Notes: a model not told the origin generated them from the letters alone. 64,000 nt of DNA from Nemophila menziesii (GCA_029959085.1 JARWIR010000023.1:5965860-6029859); one strand, 5' to 3'. Numbered from the stretch's first letter, positions 9,310 through 21,011 are shown. Numbers and translations: made by a program.

Positions 9310-10808
9310 TGGTGGGGCCTAGGGTGTGATAAAATAAGATGTAAATAAAGTGCAAATAACACCCTAAAGCTACACGGTTCTGCAAGTATACAGATCGTAT
9401 GCAAGTTTTAGTTAAATAATTAAGATTCGTTCCGCAGAGACTACGAAGGTTAGAGGAATCTTATGCAATAATCAAGTGCAAATCATTAAAGCTAGAACAA
9501 CTAAACACAGATAAAAGTAAAAACAAATAGATGTTTGTTTAATTTTCTAATTAACTAAATTAAACTAAGAATTAAAAGACAGAAAAATAAATATGAAAGT
9601 GAAGTAATATGAGAATATAGCTCGAGTTATTAGCATGTAATCCCCACTAGTTTTGCCGTTCTAAACATGTAAGGGTGAATTATGTAGTATTTCAATAATC
9701 GGTTCCAATTCGCTATTGGTAGTTTAAAATAGGATTTACCTGTGTCAATAAGGCTTCCTAAGCAAACTTTTCCAGTAATTGGTAAATAGTCACAAGAACT
9801 AAACCATAGTGATTATCTAGTTAGGTTGATTTGTCAGATCTAAACCGGATACTAGACGTTATGTGCTAAACATGTAATTAAACACCGTTGTCAATGGTGA
9901 CCTAACTACTAGATGGTAATTCTATATGGTCGCGACCCACAAGAACACAGAATATAAATCCAAACACATAAACAATGAATAAAAACTATAATTTTATTTA
10001 AAACATTAAATTCCCAAATTAGATAGATGTCAATCAAAACTAGGGTTCATAATTATATGCTAAAAACTCAAGCTAAAGAAATTTAGTTCATGAAAGAAAA
10101 GAAAGAAATTACAAATTTAAAGGTAGAAGAAGACATTGTGATGAACAGCTCCTTCCAGACTTCTCTCTTGTGTTGTAAGCTTCCTCTTGGTTTAAGGTTT
10201 CACCAAGGATGATTTAAGATTGTTAAGAGGCTGTATTTATAGTGTATAGGTTGACCTAATTCGTTTCTTGGAGATAAGGCCAAGTAATAGACTCCAAGCC
10301 CAACTCAAATTCGTAAGGAAATAAAGATAAACACTGCTGGACCGTTTTGAGCATATCTTCTTCGTTATTGGTCGTTTTGTGCTCCATAATATACCAAACG
10401 AATCCTCAGAGAATTATCTATGTCCCTATGAAAGGGATTTACCAAATTCGGCTTATTTCTTGGAGTAATCGCCACTTCTTTAGGCATGTGCTGCAGAATT
10501 TCATATTTAGGCAGCTTTTCCTTTTCCTAATTGAACTCTGTTTCCTTCTATCTCCAATTTCCATGTAAATCTCTTTCCATATGTTGTAGTCTTTGACTTG
10601 GACTCTAATTAATATCCATAATTATCTTTAAAGCTTCACACTAAATAAACAATTAAACCCAATATGTTCTAAAAATATTATGTTACTAAATCAAAACTCA
10701 AAATAGGAAAGTGCACTAAATTAAGCTAAAATCAACCTATAAACTAATAAATAAGCCTAAAATGATGTCTCGGAACTATATTTTATTATCACAAATGAGG
10801 ATAAATCA
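9310..10808 (-). repeat. 5' LTR of element A (1499 bp)
   Basis: On the minus strand it starts TGATTTATCCTCATTTG and ends GGCCCCACCA. Compared with TGATGTCTCC in F, the first bases have changed, while GAGACATCA about 45 bases in is kept. TATAAATA lies at 10234-10241. It is about as similar to F's LTR as the 3' regions are (roughly 90% by eye) and recognisably related to the C LTRs. Confidence 0.85.
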
Positions 10809-11480
10809 ACATCCTTCATAAAATTTAGATGCTTAGGCATTCATTGGAGGGACTTTACAAATTGAAAGTTGATCTCGATTTTCTGTACCATATAAACGAA
10901 CTTCTTGTCGTCTTTTTCATTACATTTCTTCTGAAATCTTGAAGGAAATGGAGGAGGTGGACGGTTATCTTGTGGAACGATAACATATTTCTTCTTTGGT
11001 TTCTCTAGTTCCTCTTTCTATTCTTACTCACAATGCTCATTGGCCTTTTTCTCAACTTCATTTTTTCGCAACTTCCTTCTATTTCACTGTACCTCTCTCT
11101 ATGATTGAGAATGGATGAAGTTGTTTTCTACCCCTTAATTCAATAGCCTTACATGATTCATTATTTAACCTATTATCAATATTGCACAGGAGTTGACCTT
11201 GGGGTTATAATTGCAAATGCTTGGCAATTTGGGACATCTGATTCTCTAAAACTTCAGCTAATATGACTGCTCATACATTTCTCGTTGGTCGACTTCAAAT
11301 TCTATCCCTTCATCAACATAAATTTCTTCATAGTTTGTTGTAGCTCATTAATTAAGGCTTATGTCTGCAATTCCTCTTGAGCTTTAACTAGACTTCTTGG
11401 CTCCTTTTGCGGCTTGATTTTAGAAATCTTGGTTTCATATTGGGAACTAATATCATCCATGTACCCAAATTTTTCACACT
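10809..11480 (-). pseudogene. Element D: decayed Athila gag-protease linker remnant
   Basis: The minus strand reads, with stops and shifts, PPPPFPSRFQKK and MPKHLNFMKD (compare PPPPFPSRVQKK and VPKYLKFLKRA in B). Upstream of that come LENQMSQIAKHLQL and CKAIELRGRK, typical of the C-terminal part of Athila Gag. The remnant stops at the LTR of A, which inserted into it in the same orientation. Its other half would lie beyond the left edge. Confidence 0.7.
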
Positions 11481-12060
11481 TAACATACTAATTACCTCCA
11501 CAATTCTCCAAATATATAATAATCCAAGAATAAGGCACTAAATCAAAACATGTCAAATTGCAATAACACTCTACCAAATGTTGTGTCAAAATTACATTAA
11601 TATATCACAAATGGAAAGACATTAGGATTCCTAATTTTATATTCTCTCCCATGATTTATTATAGAAGTTCTCCTCAAATCATGTTTGGTTCTTTTGTTAT
11701 GAACGAGATGCAAACTCCTTCTCTTTCCAAGAAAGATATTTATTCCTCGAAAGCGTGTGAGGTTACGGAGGTGGAAATCACTAGAAAGAATTTTTTCACG
11801 TGTAGATCTTCTCCTACTCCTTCTTTTTGCATCTTCGACATAGTTGTGATCCTCAACTCAAAAGACATCCGATCAGTTGAAGCCCAAGAAGATTCTCCAC
11901 AAAAGTTGGAAATTTTCTTGATAGGTTGTAGGCCTTGCGCTTTTCGATTTGTTAGCATTTATCCTTATTGTATAAGCGCAAGGTATTTTTTTGTTTTACG
12001 CATATGAAAAAAATCCTCTTATTTTGTGTTCAATTTTTATGAGATTTTTGGGTTAGGCCT
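11481..12060. other. Unassigned AT-rich spacer with a 118-codon ORF
   Basis: A plus-strand ORF (11651-12007) has no domain or motif I recognise. The surrounding sequence has no other signal. It may belong to the same Tat-like remnant as the arrays that follow. Confidence 0.3.
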
Positions 12061-12084
12061 TGTTTTTCAGAGATGATCACAATG

Positions 12085-12840
12085 ATCCAACACTTTCCTT
12101 TTACTCTTCCTTCTAAGGAATGCTTAGGGATTTTGCCCTAAGGTGATCATGTCGATCTAACCTTTTACTCGACAAAATTTCTTAAGGTTGACTCAAGATT
12201 TTTATTTATTTTGGTTATCACAAAGATCTAACCATTTACGTGGTATTGACTCGAGATTTTATTTAGTATGGTGATCAGAAGGATCTACCTTTTACTCGAC
12301 AACCCTTCTCTTAGGGTTGAGTCGAGGTATTATTTATTTTGGTAATCACGAGGATCTAGCCTTTTAATCGAAACCCTTTCTTAGGGTAGAGTTGAGGTGT
12401 TTGTTTATTTTGGTGATCACGAAATAACCTCTTACTCGATACCCCTTTCTTAGGGTTAAGTTGAGGCATTACTTATATTGAGGATTTTGAGAATCTAACC
12501 TTTTACTCAACAACATTTCTTAGGTTTCAGTAGGGGTTTAATTAATTTAGATGATCACAAGGATCTAATCTTTTACTCGACAACCTTTCTAAGGTTTAAG
12601 TGAAAGATTTATTTATATTTTTGATTCGGATGATCTGACCTTGTACTCGAAAACCTTTCTTAGGGTTAAGTCAAAGTTTTATCTATTTTGGTGATCACTA
12701 GGATCTAACCTTTTACTTGGAAAGTATTCTTAGGGTGGAGTCGAGGTTTTTATTTATTTTTGCAATCACAAGAATCTAATCTTTTTACTCGACAAGCTTT
12801 CTTAGTGTTGAGTCGAGATTTTTACTTCAGTTATTCACTT
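12085..12840. repeat. Degenerate tandem array, unit about 70 bp, about 10 copies
   Basis: Each unit contains GGATCTAACCTTTTACTCGA, then CAACCTTTCTTAGGGTTGAG and TATTTATTTTGGTGATCAC. Starts of the GATCTAA motif fall near 12154, 12225, 12282, 12353, 12424, 12492, 12562, 12632, 12702 and 12773. Confidence 0.75.
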
Positions 12841-12849
12841 GATTTTAAT

Positions 12850-13470
12850 TGTCCTATATAAACGGGCGTAGCAAGATTTTACCATGTTGGCCCTTGATAC
12901 CTATCCCCGGATTCGATAACCCCTCTAGAAAATTTAATCGAGGTTTAACAAGAGTAACTTGTTGGACTTGAATCAGAATGTATAAAATTATGAAGCAAGG
13001 TGTTACCATGGTGGGCCCTGAGACCAATTACCGGACTCTGCAACCCTTATGGAGGATTTAATTAGAGTTTGACCAGATCAACCACGTAGTTTATTCACTG
13101 AATCAACATGTATAAAAGAGTGAATCAAGGTTTTACTGGGGTGGAACTTGATACCTATACCCGAACTTGATAACAATTATTGAGGATTTAATCGATATTG
13201 AACAAACTAACCATGTGGGTTATTTATTGGACTTAAATCGACATGTATAAAATGGCAAAGCAAAGTTGTACCGCAAATGCCCCTGAGACCTATACGTGGG
13301 TTCAATAACCCCTCTAGTGGAATTAATCAAGGTTTGACGATAGTAACCATGTATGTCATTTCCTAAACTTGCATATGCATGGTGGCCCTTGACGCCTATC
13401 CCCCGAAATCATTAATTCACACTGGAAAATTAATAGAGGTTTTAGCTAAGGTAAGTGCGTAGGTAGAACC
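12850..13470. repeat. Second degenerate tandem array, unit about 130 bp, 4-5 copies
   Basis: Repeated segments are CATGTATAAAA (near 12979, 13109, 13243), AAGGTTTTACCATGGTGG-like, GAGACCTATACCCGG-like and AGGATTTAATCGAGGTTTGA-like. It directly follows the 70-bp array but has a different unit, a pattern common in the non-coding parts of Tat/Ogre elements. Confidence 0.65.
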
Positions 13471-15421
13471 AGTATAGAATTGACTCCATGTAGGAGGGCT
13501 GAGCCAATATTTTCCTATAGAGTTCTTTCATCGAGGACTTAATTATGTCATTAAAGGTTATTAATCAAGGTTTTAATATTTGACGGGCCACATAATATAA
13601 AAAAGTGCTTTCTCAAAATAACAATTAGTTTTGGTACTACTAAATTCAAAATGTATTTACATTGAATATGACCTATCAGCTCATTAAAAAACCTTATAGC
13701 AATAAAATGAGTGTGACCTACATGGCCGGGATCTCTAGCCTATATGTATATCACAGACACACCTCATCCTCTTGAGAGTTTTTGCGCACATCACTGGGGT
13801 CATGTTTTTTGTGTGATGATTCAGGCAAGAGATATAGTTTTTTGAGGACACATAGGTCGTACCTTGTTTGCAATGACATATATTGGACTTTTACCAATTT
13901 CTTTTATTCTATTAGTCAATGTGTCTTTCTTGTTTCAGCATTCCCCCTTTTGGAACATGGAAATCATAGATGTCGGGTCTTGCTAAAGAATTGGTGAAAC
14001 ATTCCCGAACTAGGGCAAGGTTGCCCCTTACTATCATCCTTTTTCAATTGGGAAATTCTTGGTCAAGTGGTAGGTTGAGCTGACGGCTCGAAGCCTATTT
14101 ATCATGGTCCTTTCTACAATCACATGATATGATGAATCGCAGTCTACCACTAGGAATTTAGTGGGGATGATGGTGTTTTTCTCGGAGGAGATTGATATGG
14201 CCTATTCGAGTGACACTTTGGTCATAAAACTTCAAATCATTTTGGAGTAAGGGTGCAGGTTGATCTGTGGTCCTTCATGTTGTCTGTTGTAGTAGCAAAG
14301 AGAAAGTTTATTGAACTTCTGGTTTCTATGAATACCATATTAAGCAGGAACTCCCAATAATAGCCTAGACCTGCAAAGTATCATCATGAAGATAATTGAG
14401 GTTGTTGATCATCGTTAGGCTTGGGTCCCCATCTGGTTGAGGCATATGAATTTTCTTAGCATATCGGTTTCTTCTTTATCTAGTAGTACAGAATAAAAGA
14501 CCTCCAGCTATATTGTTTATCTCCATTTGGAACCCTACTAGAAGGTAATTGGCTTGATCTTGTTATCTATATAACCGGTATTCTTCTCTGGGTTTCTCTA
14601 TAGGCTCTACTCAATTTCCTCGATAATTTTTATCGGCAAAAATGTTCCGGTATGGGTACTTTGTTTCCCGCAGGTCTCATTGAGTTAGGTGCCAGCTGAA
14701 GGAAGTGTCAAATAGCCATGTTTCCTTCAAATTATACCTTCACTCTATGGCCTATCTGATAAAAAAAAGCTAGTATTTGGATCCAACTTTGGAGAACCAT
14801 TTTTCTCTCCACCTGGCGGGGTAGGCGCGGCAAAAAACAATGTTAGAATCAACTAATAATTCCATAAGCTTCTTGTACATGTTGAGTTATTATTCGAGGT
14901 TAGTTGATCTATCGGAGGCTTGCAACTATCGTGGCTTGAATTGGCGAGCTAGTGTTTTGATCAATATCTCCCGTGTAAAGGGGCTATCTTTGGTGTTTTT
15001 CGCTTCATGCTCAACTCCAACAAGAGGCGTTGTTTGCAGGACCTTCTAAGGTATATAGGGCTTTGGAACTTCTGTTGTGTCTAGAGGATTGCAGAGAGTA
15101 CCGTTCCTCTTCAACACTTGGTGTTGTAGGGTTTGAAGTAAATGTTACAATGCTTGACGATCCGAACGAGCCTCTAGATAAAGTTGGTGCATGACTATAC
15201 TGACATTGGATGCCTTCAACCGGGACGATGGTTTATATGGCGACAGTTGGCATCCCTAGAGGTGGAGCCATCTCTTGCTCTCGCCGAGATTCATCATGGT
15301 GAGACTCTTAAGAGTTGGAGGTGATTGCTCCATATCGCTGATCTTCATTACGTGTTTGTGTCTTGTTTTTAATTCTAGTCTTCGCCGTTTTCGTGGTATA
15401 TCAATGGGTGAAAGCCTTTCG
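13471..15421. other. Gene-free stretch, probable Tat/Ogre-type leader region
   Basis: Only short ORFs occur (13782-13997, 14840-15049, 15256-15441), without recognisable domains. Its placement beside a decayed Tat-like primer site suggests retrotransposon leader sequence on the minus strand. Nothing firmer can be said. Confidence 0.3.
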
Positions 15422-15440
15422 TTTTCCACAGACAATGTCA
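15422..15440 (-). other. Decayed primer site of a Tat/Ogre-type element
   Basis: The minus strand reads TGACATTGTCTGTGGAAAA. Against TGGCGCCGTCTGTGGGAA, the tRNA-Arg-type site of Tat/Ogre elements, all differences are G-to-A or C-to-T. That fits deamination of an old methylated copy. The LTR would lie to the right and the leader to the left. Confidence 0.45.
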
Positions 15441-15780
15441 AATTAATAGGACAAATATATTTTACCAGTTAGATTTTTGTTGGAGTGAATAGCTTTTATA
15501 GAGAGTTACGACAAACTTATTAAAATGGCAATATTATTCTTTTAAGGATAGATTTGAATCTATCCCTAACTAAAATTCATCCCGAATAGTAGAATTTTTC
15601 GAGCTATATTTTCAAAAATTCTCTTACCCAAAATATTGTTTATGGGATTGGGCTAGATATATCTAGCCCGGCTATATAAGCCTATGATTAATTTTTCAAT
15701 ACTTTATTATTTTCGAGACCATCGATTAATTAATTTATCTTTATTTTTATTAATTTTATATTAATTTAAAAGGCAACGTC
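15441..15780 (-). repeat. Possible 5' LTR remnant of the Tat-like element
   Basis: AT-rich sequence beside the decayed primer site. It includes a short inverted motif, GGGCTAGATATATCTAGCCC (15652-15671), followed by GGCTATATAAGCC, a TATA-like palindrome. The left end of a large inverted-repeat element cuts it at about 15780. Confidence 0.3.
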
Positions 15781-15900
15781 TAATTAATTATACGTGGAGT
15801 GAAATTATTCCTAGTTAACTACAACTTCAATATAATTCTCAATTAAAAACAAAAAGTTGGAAGATTACTAAAATACCTATCAGCCTATCATTTATTACTA

Positions 15901-15903
<3 letters not shown>

Positions 15904-15958
<55 letters not shown>
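15904..15958. repeat. (AT)n microsatellite
   Basis: About 27 uninterrupted AT units lie in the outer left arm of the inverted-repeat element. Confidence 0.95.
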
Positions 15959-15959
<1 letters not shown>

Positions 15960-16013
15960 TTTAATTCTTAATGTTCACCATTTATTATATAATATCCATT
16001 TATTTATTTTCTT

Positions 16014-16375
16014 TACCACCACCACCACCTCCACCACCCTTACCCCCACCACCACCACCACCTCCACCACCCTTACCCCCACCACCACCACCACCACCAC
16101 CATACCCACCATCCCTCCACCGAAAACCAGCACCACCACTCCCACCCCCACCACCACCTCTACCACCATACATACCAACCCACCACCCCCACACACCCCA
16201 CCACCACTATCCATCCCAACCCCCACCACCCACCCCCACTACCACCCTAACACCCCTACCACCACACACACCCCCACCACCCACCACCCCCACCACTTCA
16301 CCACAACCACCACAACCATTATTCTCCGCCAACCACCACCACCGACTAGTTCTGTCACCACTAATCACCACCAAC
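16014..16375. repeat. CCA/CCACC-rich low-complexity block
   Basis: Almost pure ACC/CCA repeats with two copies of CACCCTTACCCCCACCACC. A 135-codon Pro/His/Thr ORF (15971-16378) crosses it but is composition-driven. The reverse-complement partner is the GGT-rich block at 19307-19520. Confidence 0.9.
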
Positions 16376-16944
16376 TAATTCTATCACACGCGCGAGTCCT
16401 TAATTTTTTTTATAAAAATCATAACTAATTCTAAAAAATAGTAAAAATAAAAAAATTTCATTTTTGGAAGATACAAATTAATATTTATGTTTATGAATTT
16501 TTTTAATTTATTGATTTATTTATTTCTTTATTTCGATAATCCGTATTATGTGTTGCTATAACACACATAAATATTCCAAATTCCACCACACACGCGTGTC
16601 CGTGAATTTTTTTTATATAAAAATTCGTAATTAATTTTAAAAAAAAAAAGAAAATTAAAAAATCTTATTTTTTGACGGGGAAAGTTCATATCTAGAACAT
16701 CAAATTTTTTGGATTTTTTATATTCATTTTATTTTTAAAATATCGATATTCAATTCTATGTGTTCCTACAATACACAAAAATATATTTATATAATTCTTT
16801 AACACCCAAAATCATAGAATTAATCTTAAACATTCACTTCTTTAACAAAATTATTATTTCTCTTTATTAATTGCATATTACCCAATTTTTACTCGTTTTC
16901 TTTTACTATCTTGATGTATTATCTTTTTGTCCAATCTTTTTTTG

Positions 16945-18262
16945 TTATTTTGTGTGTTGACTGATCTTATACACAAACTAGTCATTTGTGTAGTACAACA
17001 ACACAAAAAATCATGTATTCCCGTTTAGTCATTCCCTTTTCAGCCTGTGATTTTCTTGTGTCACATGAACACACAAACCGATCTTTCTGTGTAATGATGT
17101 AATACGTAGAAAAAAAATTAGTGTCTATTACCTTAGCGTCAGAGACCCTAAACACTAAAAACCATAAAATTTCAAAACTAAAAGCATAAAACCTCAACCC
17201 TAAAACCATAAAACCTAAATCAATGAACTCTAAACCTAAAAACTCTAAACCCTATACCTAAACCTAAAAAAACTAACCCTAACCCCCAAAACCTAAATGT
17301 GAAACGCTAAATTAAAAACCTTAAACCTAAACCCTAAATCCTAAACCTTAAATAAAAAAATAAACCTAAACCTGAAAACCTTAGAGCCTAAGTCCTAAAA
17401 GAACTAAAAATACTAATATGATGGAGTATGTGATTTTATGTGTTCATGAAATAGAAGAAATCGTGGAGAATGATAAAAATGACTAGTATGATGGGGTCTG
17501 TCATTATGTGTGTTCCAATGCTACACAATGTTGACTTTTGTGTATTACTTAAACCCTAAAAATGCTAACCCTAAACCCTAACCTATAGATGGTAATAAAA
17601 TAACTAGAATAAACTAAAAATTTTATGAAATTATAAAACTTGAAAACCATAAACCCTAGTCCATAAACCTTAAACCCATAAACCCTAACCTTAAAAAACC
17701 AAACCCTAAAAGCCTAAATCCTAAACCATAAACCTAAAATCACTAATCCCAATAAACCTAAACACTAAAACCATAAACCCTAAAAAACACTAAAACCTAA
17801 ATACTAAAAGGAGAAAATGACTAATATGATAATATATGTTATTTTGTGTGTCCTAGGAATACACAAAACTAGTACACAAAAATTTGAGTTTTGTGTGTTT
17901 CAAGAATACACAAAACTGAGTTTTGTGTATTCTTGTAATATACAAAATAACAGAGAAGGACATAAAGGAGTAGTATGATGTGGTCTATCATTTTGTGTAT
18001 TACTGTACTACACGAAACTAAGTTTGGTGTATACTTGTAACATAAAAAATCACAGATTAAAGAACAAGACTAATATGATGTGTCATTTGGTGTGTTACAT
18101 GAATACAAAAAATAAAAATACATATAACCCAATATCTACACATTATTTTTTTTGTTCAAATCATTACACAAACAGTCGGTTTGTGTTCATGTAATACACA
18201 AAATCACAAACAGGAAGGGGCTTGACTGGAAGATAAAAAATGAATTTGTGTGTTGATGTGGT
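16945..18262. repeat. Dispersed hairpin repeat with TTTTGTGTGTT / AATACACAAAA arms
   Basis: A recurring unit of about 50 bp has an ACTAATATGATGGGGTCTGT-like leader, then TTTTGTGTRTT, a 6-9 base spacer and AATACACAAAA. Copies stand near 17405, 17475, 17830, 17890, 17920, 17965, 18070 and 18185, with weaker ones near 16955 and 17060. The arms can pair. Confidence 0.6.
17140..17820. repeat. Degenerate telomere-like CCCTAAA repeats
   Basis: Many imperfect AAACCCTAAA, AAACCTAAA and ACCATAAACCC units occur in two blocks (17140-17400 and 17545-17820). The plant telomere repeat on this strand is CCCTAAA. The divergence implies an old interstitial array or an AC-rich analogue. Confidence 0.6.
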
Positions 18263-18690
18263 CTATGCTATAGATCTCGGTTTCGCGACATATACGGTTG
18301 ACCGGGGCCTAGCGCCTAGGAGGGATTATACGGGGCCTAGGCGGGATTACGCGGTTTTGAATCCCATTGTGTAATTTTGTATATTTAGTAATATATACGT
18401 AATAATTATAACAATTTTAACTATTTAAGTCATAAATATCATTTAACAACACTATAGTAAATATAAAAATACAAAAAAATTGGATTTATAATATGAATTC
18501 AAGAATTATCGAGAATAACAAAATTTAATATGATGGCCTAGGCGTTCATTTTTTGCAATTAATCGACACCTAGACGGGTAAGGCGCCTCTTCCACGGCGA
18601 CTAAGGCGCTAGGCAAAACAAACCTAGCATTTTTACTAGGCGTAAGCGGCTGAGGAGGGAGTTGACGCCTAGGCGGTGATTTCTGCAGCA
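18262..18690. mobile_element. Short CCTAGGCG-rich element inserted in the foldback core
   Basis: Both ends are rich in GCCTAGGCG, GGCGCTAGGC and GGGATTACGCGG motifs around an AT-rich centre. The segment interrupts what is otherwise a TTGTGTGTTGATGT...CACACAAA hairpin in the inverted-repeat element. It looks like a non-autonomous DNA transposon. Terminal repeats and a target duplication are not clean. Confidence 0.4.
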
Positions 18691-19306
18691 TAGGCTGTAT
18701 AAATGACTGTTTTGTGTATGACATCAACACACAAAATAACAAAAAAGGGTTGGACAAAAATATAATACATGAAGATAGTTAAAAATGAGTAATAATGGGG
18801 TATATGTGATTAATAAAGAGAAAAAAATGATTTTGTTAAATAAGGGAATGCTTTAGATTGATTTTATGATTTTGTGTTTCAAAGTAATACATAAATATAA
18901 TTTTTTGTATTGTAGGAACACAAAAAGTGAATATTGAAATTTAAGAATTCAAAAATTTTAAAAATAAAACAATCGTTGATGTAGATTGTACTTGGCACGT
19001 CAAAAAATGCAATTTTTAAATTTTTATAAATTTTTTTGGAATTAATTATAAAAAATTAAAAAAACATTTATGGACGCGCGTGTATGGTGGGATTGCCATT
19101 CTATTTTTGTGTTTTATAGCAACACATAAATGAAATATCAAAATTTAAAAATTTAAAAATAAACAAAAAAAATTCATAGACGTAAATATTAATTTATTTT
19201 GTCCAAAAATACAATTTTTTGATTTTTTTATTTTTCTAGAATTAGTTATGATATATCTTTTAAAAAAATTCATGGACGCGCGCGTGTGATGGATTAGTTG
19301 GTTGTG

Positions 19307-19520
19307 ATTGGTGGTGACAGTGGCGGTGGTGGTGGTGAATGCATGTGGTTGTGGTGGTGGTTGTGGTGGTAGTGGATGTATGTGTTTGTGGTGGTGGTGG
19401 ATGCATGAGGTGGTGGTGGTGGACGCATGAGTTGATGGTAGTGGTGGATGCATGAGGTGGTGGTGGTTATGGGCAAAGGTGGTGGTGGTGGTGGTCGGCG
19501 GAGAATGTATGAGAAGGTGG
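19307..19520. repeat. GGT-rich low-complexity block, right arm
   Basis: GGTGGT and GGATGCATGAGGTGGTGGTG runs. It is the inverted partner of the CCA block at 16014-16375, although here units such as GTGGATGCATGA have expanded independently. Confidence 0.85.
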
Positions 19521-19770
19521 TGATAGTCGGTGGTAAATGTATGAAGTGGATGTGGTAATCCGTGGCGGTGGTCAGATTTTAGAATAAAAAGAAAATAAAA
19601 TAAACTAATTATATATTATAAATATATATATAATAAAAAATAAAAAATAATTAATTAAAATAACATTAAAAGTAATTAAAAGTAATAGTATGAGGTAAAT
19701 ATACGAAAATACTTGTTTAAGAATTAAGTTTTTAATTAATGAGTAACTAGGAGTAATTAATTGACTCATT

Positions 19771-20689
19771 CCCATTTTTTAAGAATGAAATTTAAAAAAT
19801 TATAATTAAATGAGAATAATCCTTTGATTTAATTTTTATTATTAAAATTAAATAATTACATTAATAATTTAACCTTCATATTATTCATTCAACTATATAA
19901 TTATAAATTTTTATAAAATTATAAATTATGAATCATAATCATAATCATAATAGTTTATAATTATATTGAAATAAACATTGGTTATATTTTATAATTGAGT
20001 GATTTATTCCTAATCGTTGTAATTTCGTTTGATAGAAAAAGAAAAAAAAGAGTGATTTATTAACATAATCCATAACCAAATAATTCTGGTCGAACATGTC
20101 CAACTCAATAAAAAAACTAAAATACCCATTATAACGTTAAGTAATAAAAAAACATTCATAACCAAAAATTAACTTTCTAAAACTAAAATGTTCTATAATT
20201 AAAACATTTCATGGCTACAATATTCTATAATTAAAACGTCCAATAACTACATAATTTTATAATTAAAATATTTTATAACGTTTTTATTCCATCACGAATA
20301 ATCAAATTATTTTCATGAATTTCCAAATAATCAACATTCAAAACCAAACCTTTATGTACATAAAACCAAAAAATAAATAGTTGAGAACATACAATAATAG
20401 ATACACACACTGATCAATGGGTTGCACAAATAATAACAGTAGGTTGTCTCAACGGGGTGTATGTTTATATATAAATGAGTTATACGTGTTAAATCAATGG
20501 GGTATACATGTAATATCGATTCGGTATACCTATAAAAGAGATGGAGAGAATTCAACATGAAGAGAGAAACTACTAGATCGCACGTATTTAGAGATGAGAT
20601 ATTTAGAGAGGACAAGATTTTTGTCTCTTAAGATCACCCAGTGTCGATGCTCCACGCGTTTCGTTGCGACTAAGTGTATTTTTTATAAA
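19771..20689. other. AT-rich stretch without recognisable feature
   Basis: Short direct repeats such as TTCTATAATTAAAAC occur near 20190-20270. An 87-codon minus-strand ORF (20352-20615) has no recognisable domain. Nothing else is seen. Confidence 0.4.
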
Positions 20690-21011
20690 AAAAATCCCAG
20701 GTCTTTTGTGATGAAAGTTGTCATTTGTAAAGATATATATCATTAAAGACGAAATTATATCGTCGCAAAAGATATCATTCAAGATGAACTATTTTTTATT
20801 TTAATTAATGAAAAAAATATGTCATATGTATTGCATTTGATCTTTCGGGAGGACTTGTTTCGTTTCGAAAGAAGTCATTCCCGACAAATTCCAATCTCAT
20901 TACAGACAATAATATTCGTCTCTAAAGATACATGGTCATCTGAGACAAAACATTTTATCATTGGAGACGACAAATATCCTCTATAATGAAAAACGCTTAA
21001 TAAATGCAGTG
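20690..21011 (+). mobile_element. CACTA subterminal region ending at a right terminus
   Basis: Several GACGA/TCGTC and GAGACGAC motifs precede a terminus reading ATATCCTCTATAATGA...AAATGCAGTG. The reverse complement starts CACTGCATTT, and shares GAGGATATTT with the terminus at 36097. Both termini face right, so they belong to different CACTA copies. Confidence 0.4.

Larger units (their letters stand above)
3057..10808 (-). mobile_element. Element A: Athila-like Ty3/gypsy retrotransposon, gag-less, minus strand
   Basis: Reading the minus strand: 5' LTR (9310-10808), primer site (9286-9303), C-terminal protease fragment, RT, RNase H, integrase, palindrome array, internal TATA, short ORF, hairpin/PPT-like motifs, and terminal PPT (3057-3070). 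The 3' LTR is not present, because plus-strand element F begins within the PPT. Gag and the protease active site are missing: the primer site joins straight into protease sequence. The pol reading frame has few lesions (a frameshift near 9220, TGA at 8539-8541, a frameshift near 8000). The right flank is an older gag remnant. The expected 5-bp duplication (ACATC, 10809-10813) would lie outside the window on the left. Confidence 0.85.
15780..19770. mobile_element. Large inverted-repeat (foldback or MULE-like) element
   Basis: The left arm (about 15780-17010) and right arm (about 18700-19770) are reverse complements of each other with moderate divergence. Clear anchors are CTAATTCTATCACACGCGCG at 16373-16392 against the complement of 19280-19297, TTTTTGACGGGG-like at 16670 against 18998, and GTGTTCCTACAATACA near 16760 against 18902-18917. 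The arms carry CCA-rich runs near their outer parts. The 1.7-kb core has no coding sequence. Exact termini and a target duplication could not be fixed, so MULE versus foldback is open. Confidence 0.65.

Noticed and set aside
15971..16378. Proline-rich ORF resembling an extensin
   Set aside because: It is the CCA low-complexity block read in one frame; no signal peptide or Ser-Pro4 pattern, and the same block lies inverted at 19307-19520.
17140..17820. True telomere or chromosome end
   Set aside because: The CCCTAAA units are highly degenerate and sit within an inverted-repeat element.
20352..20615. 87-codon minus-strand ORF
   Set aside because: AT-rich sequence, no start context or domain; likely chance.
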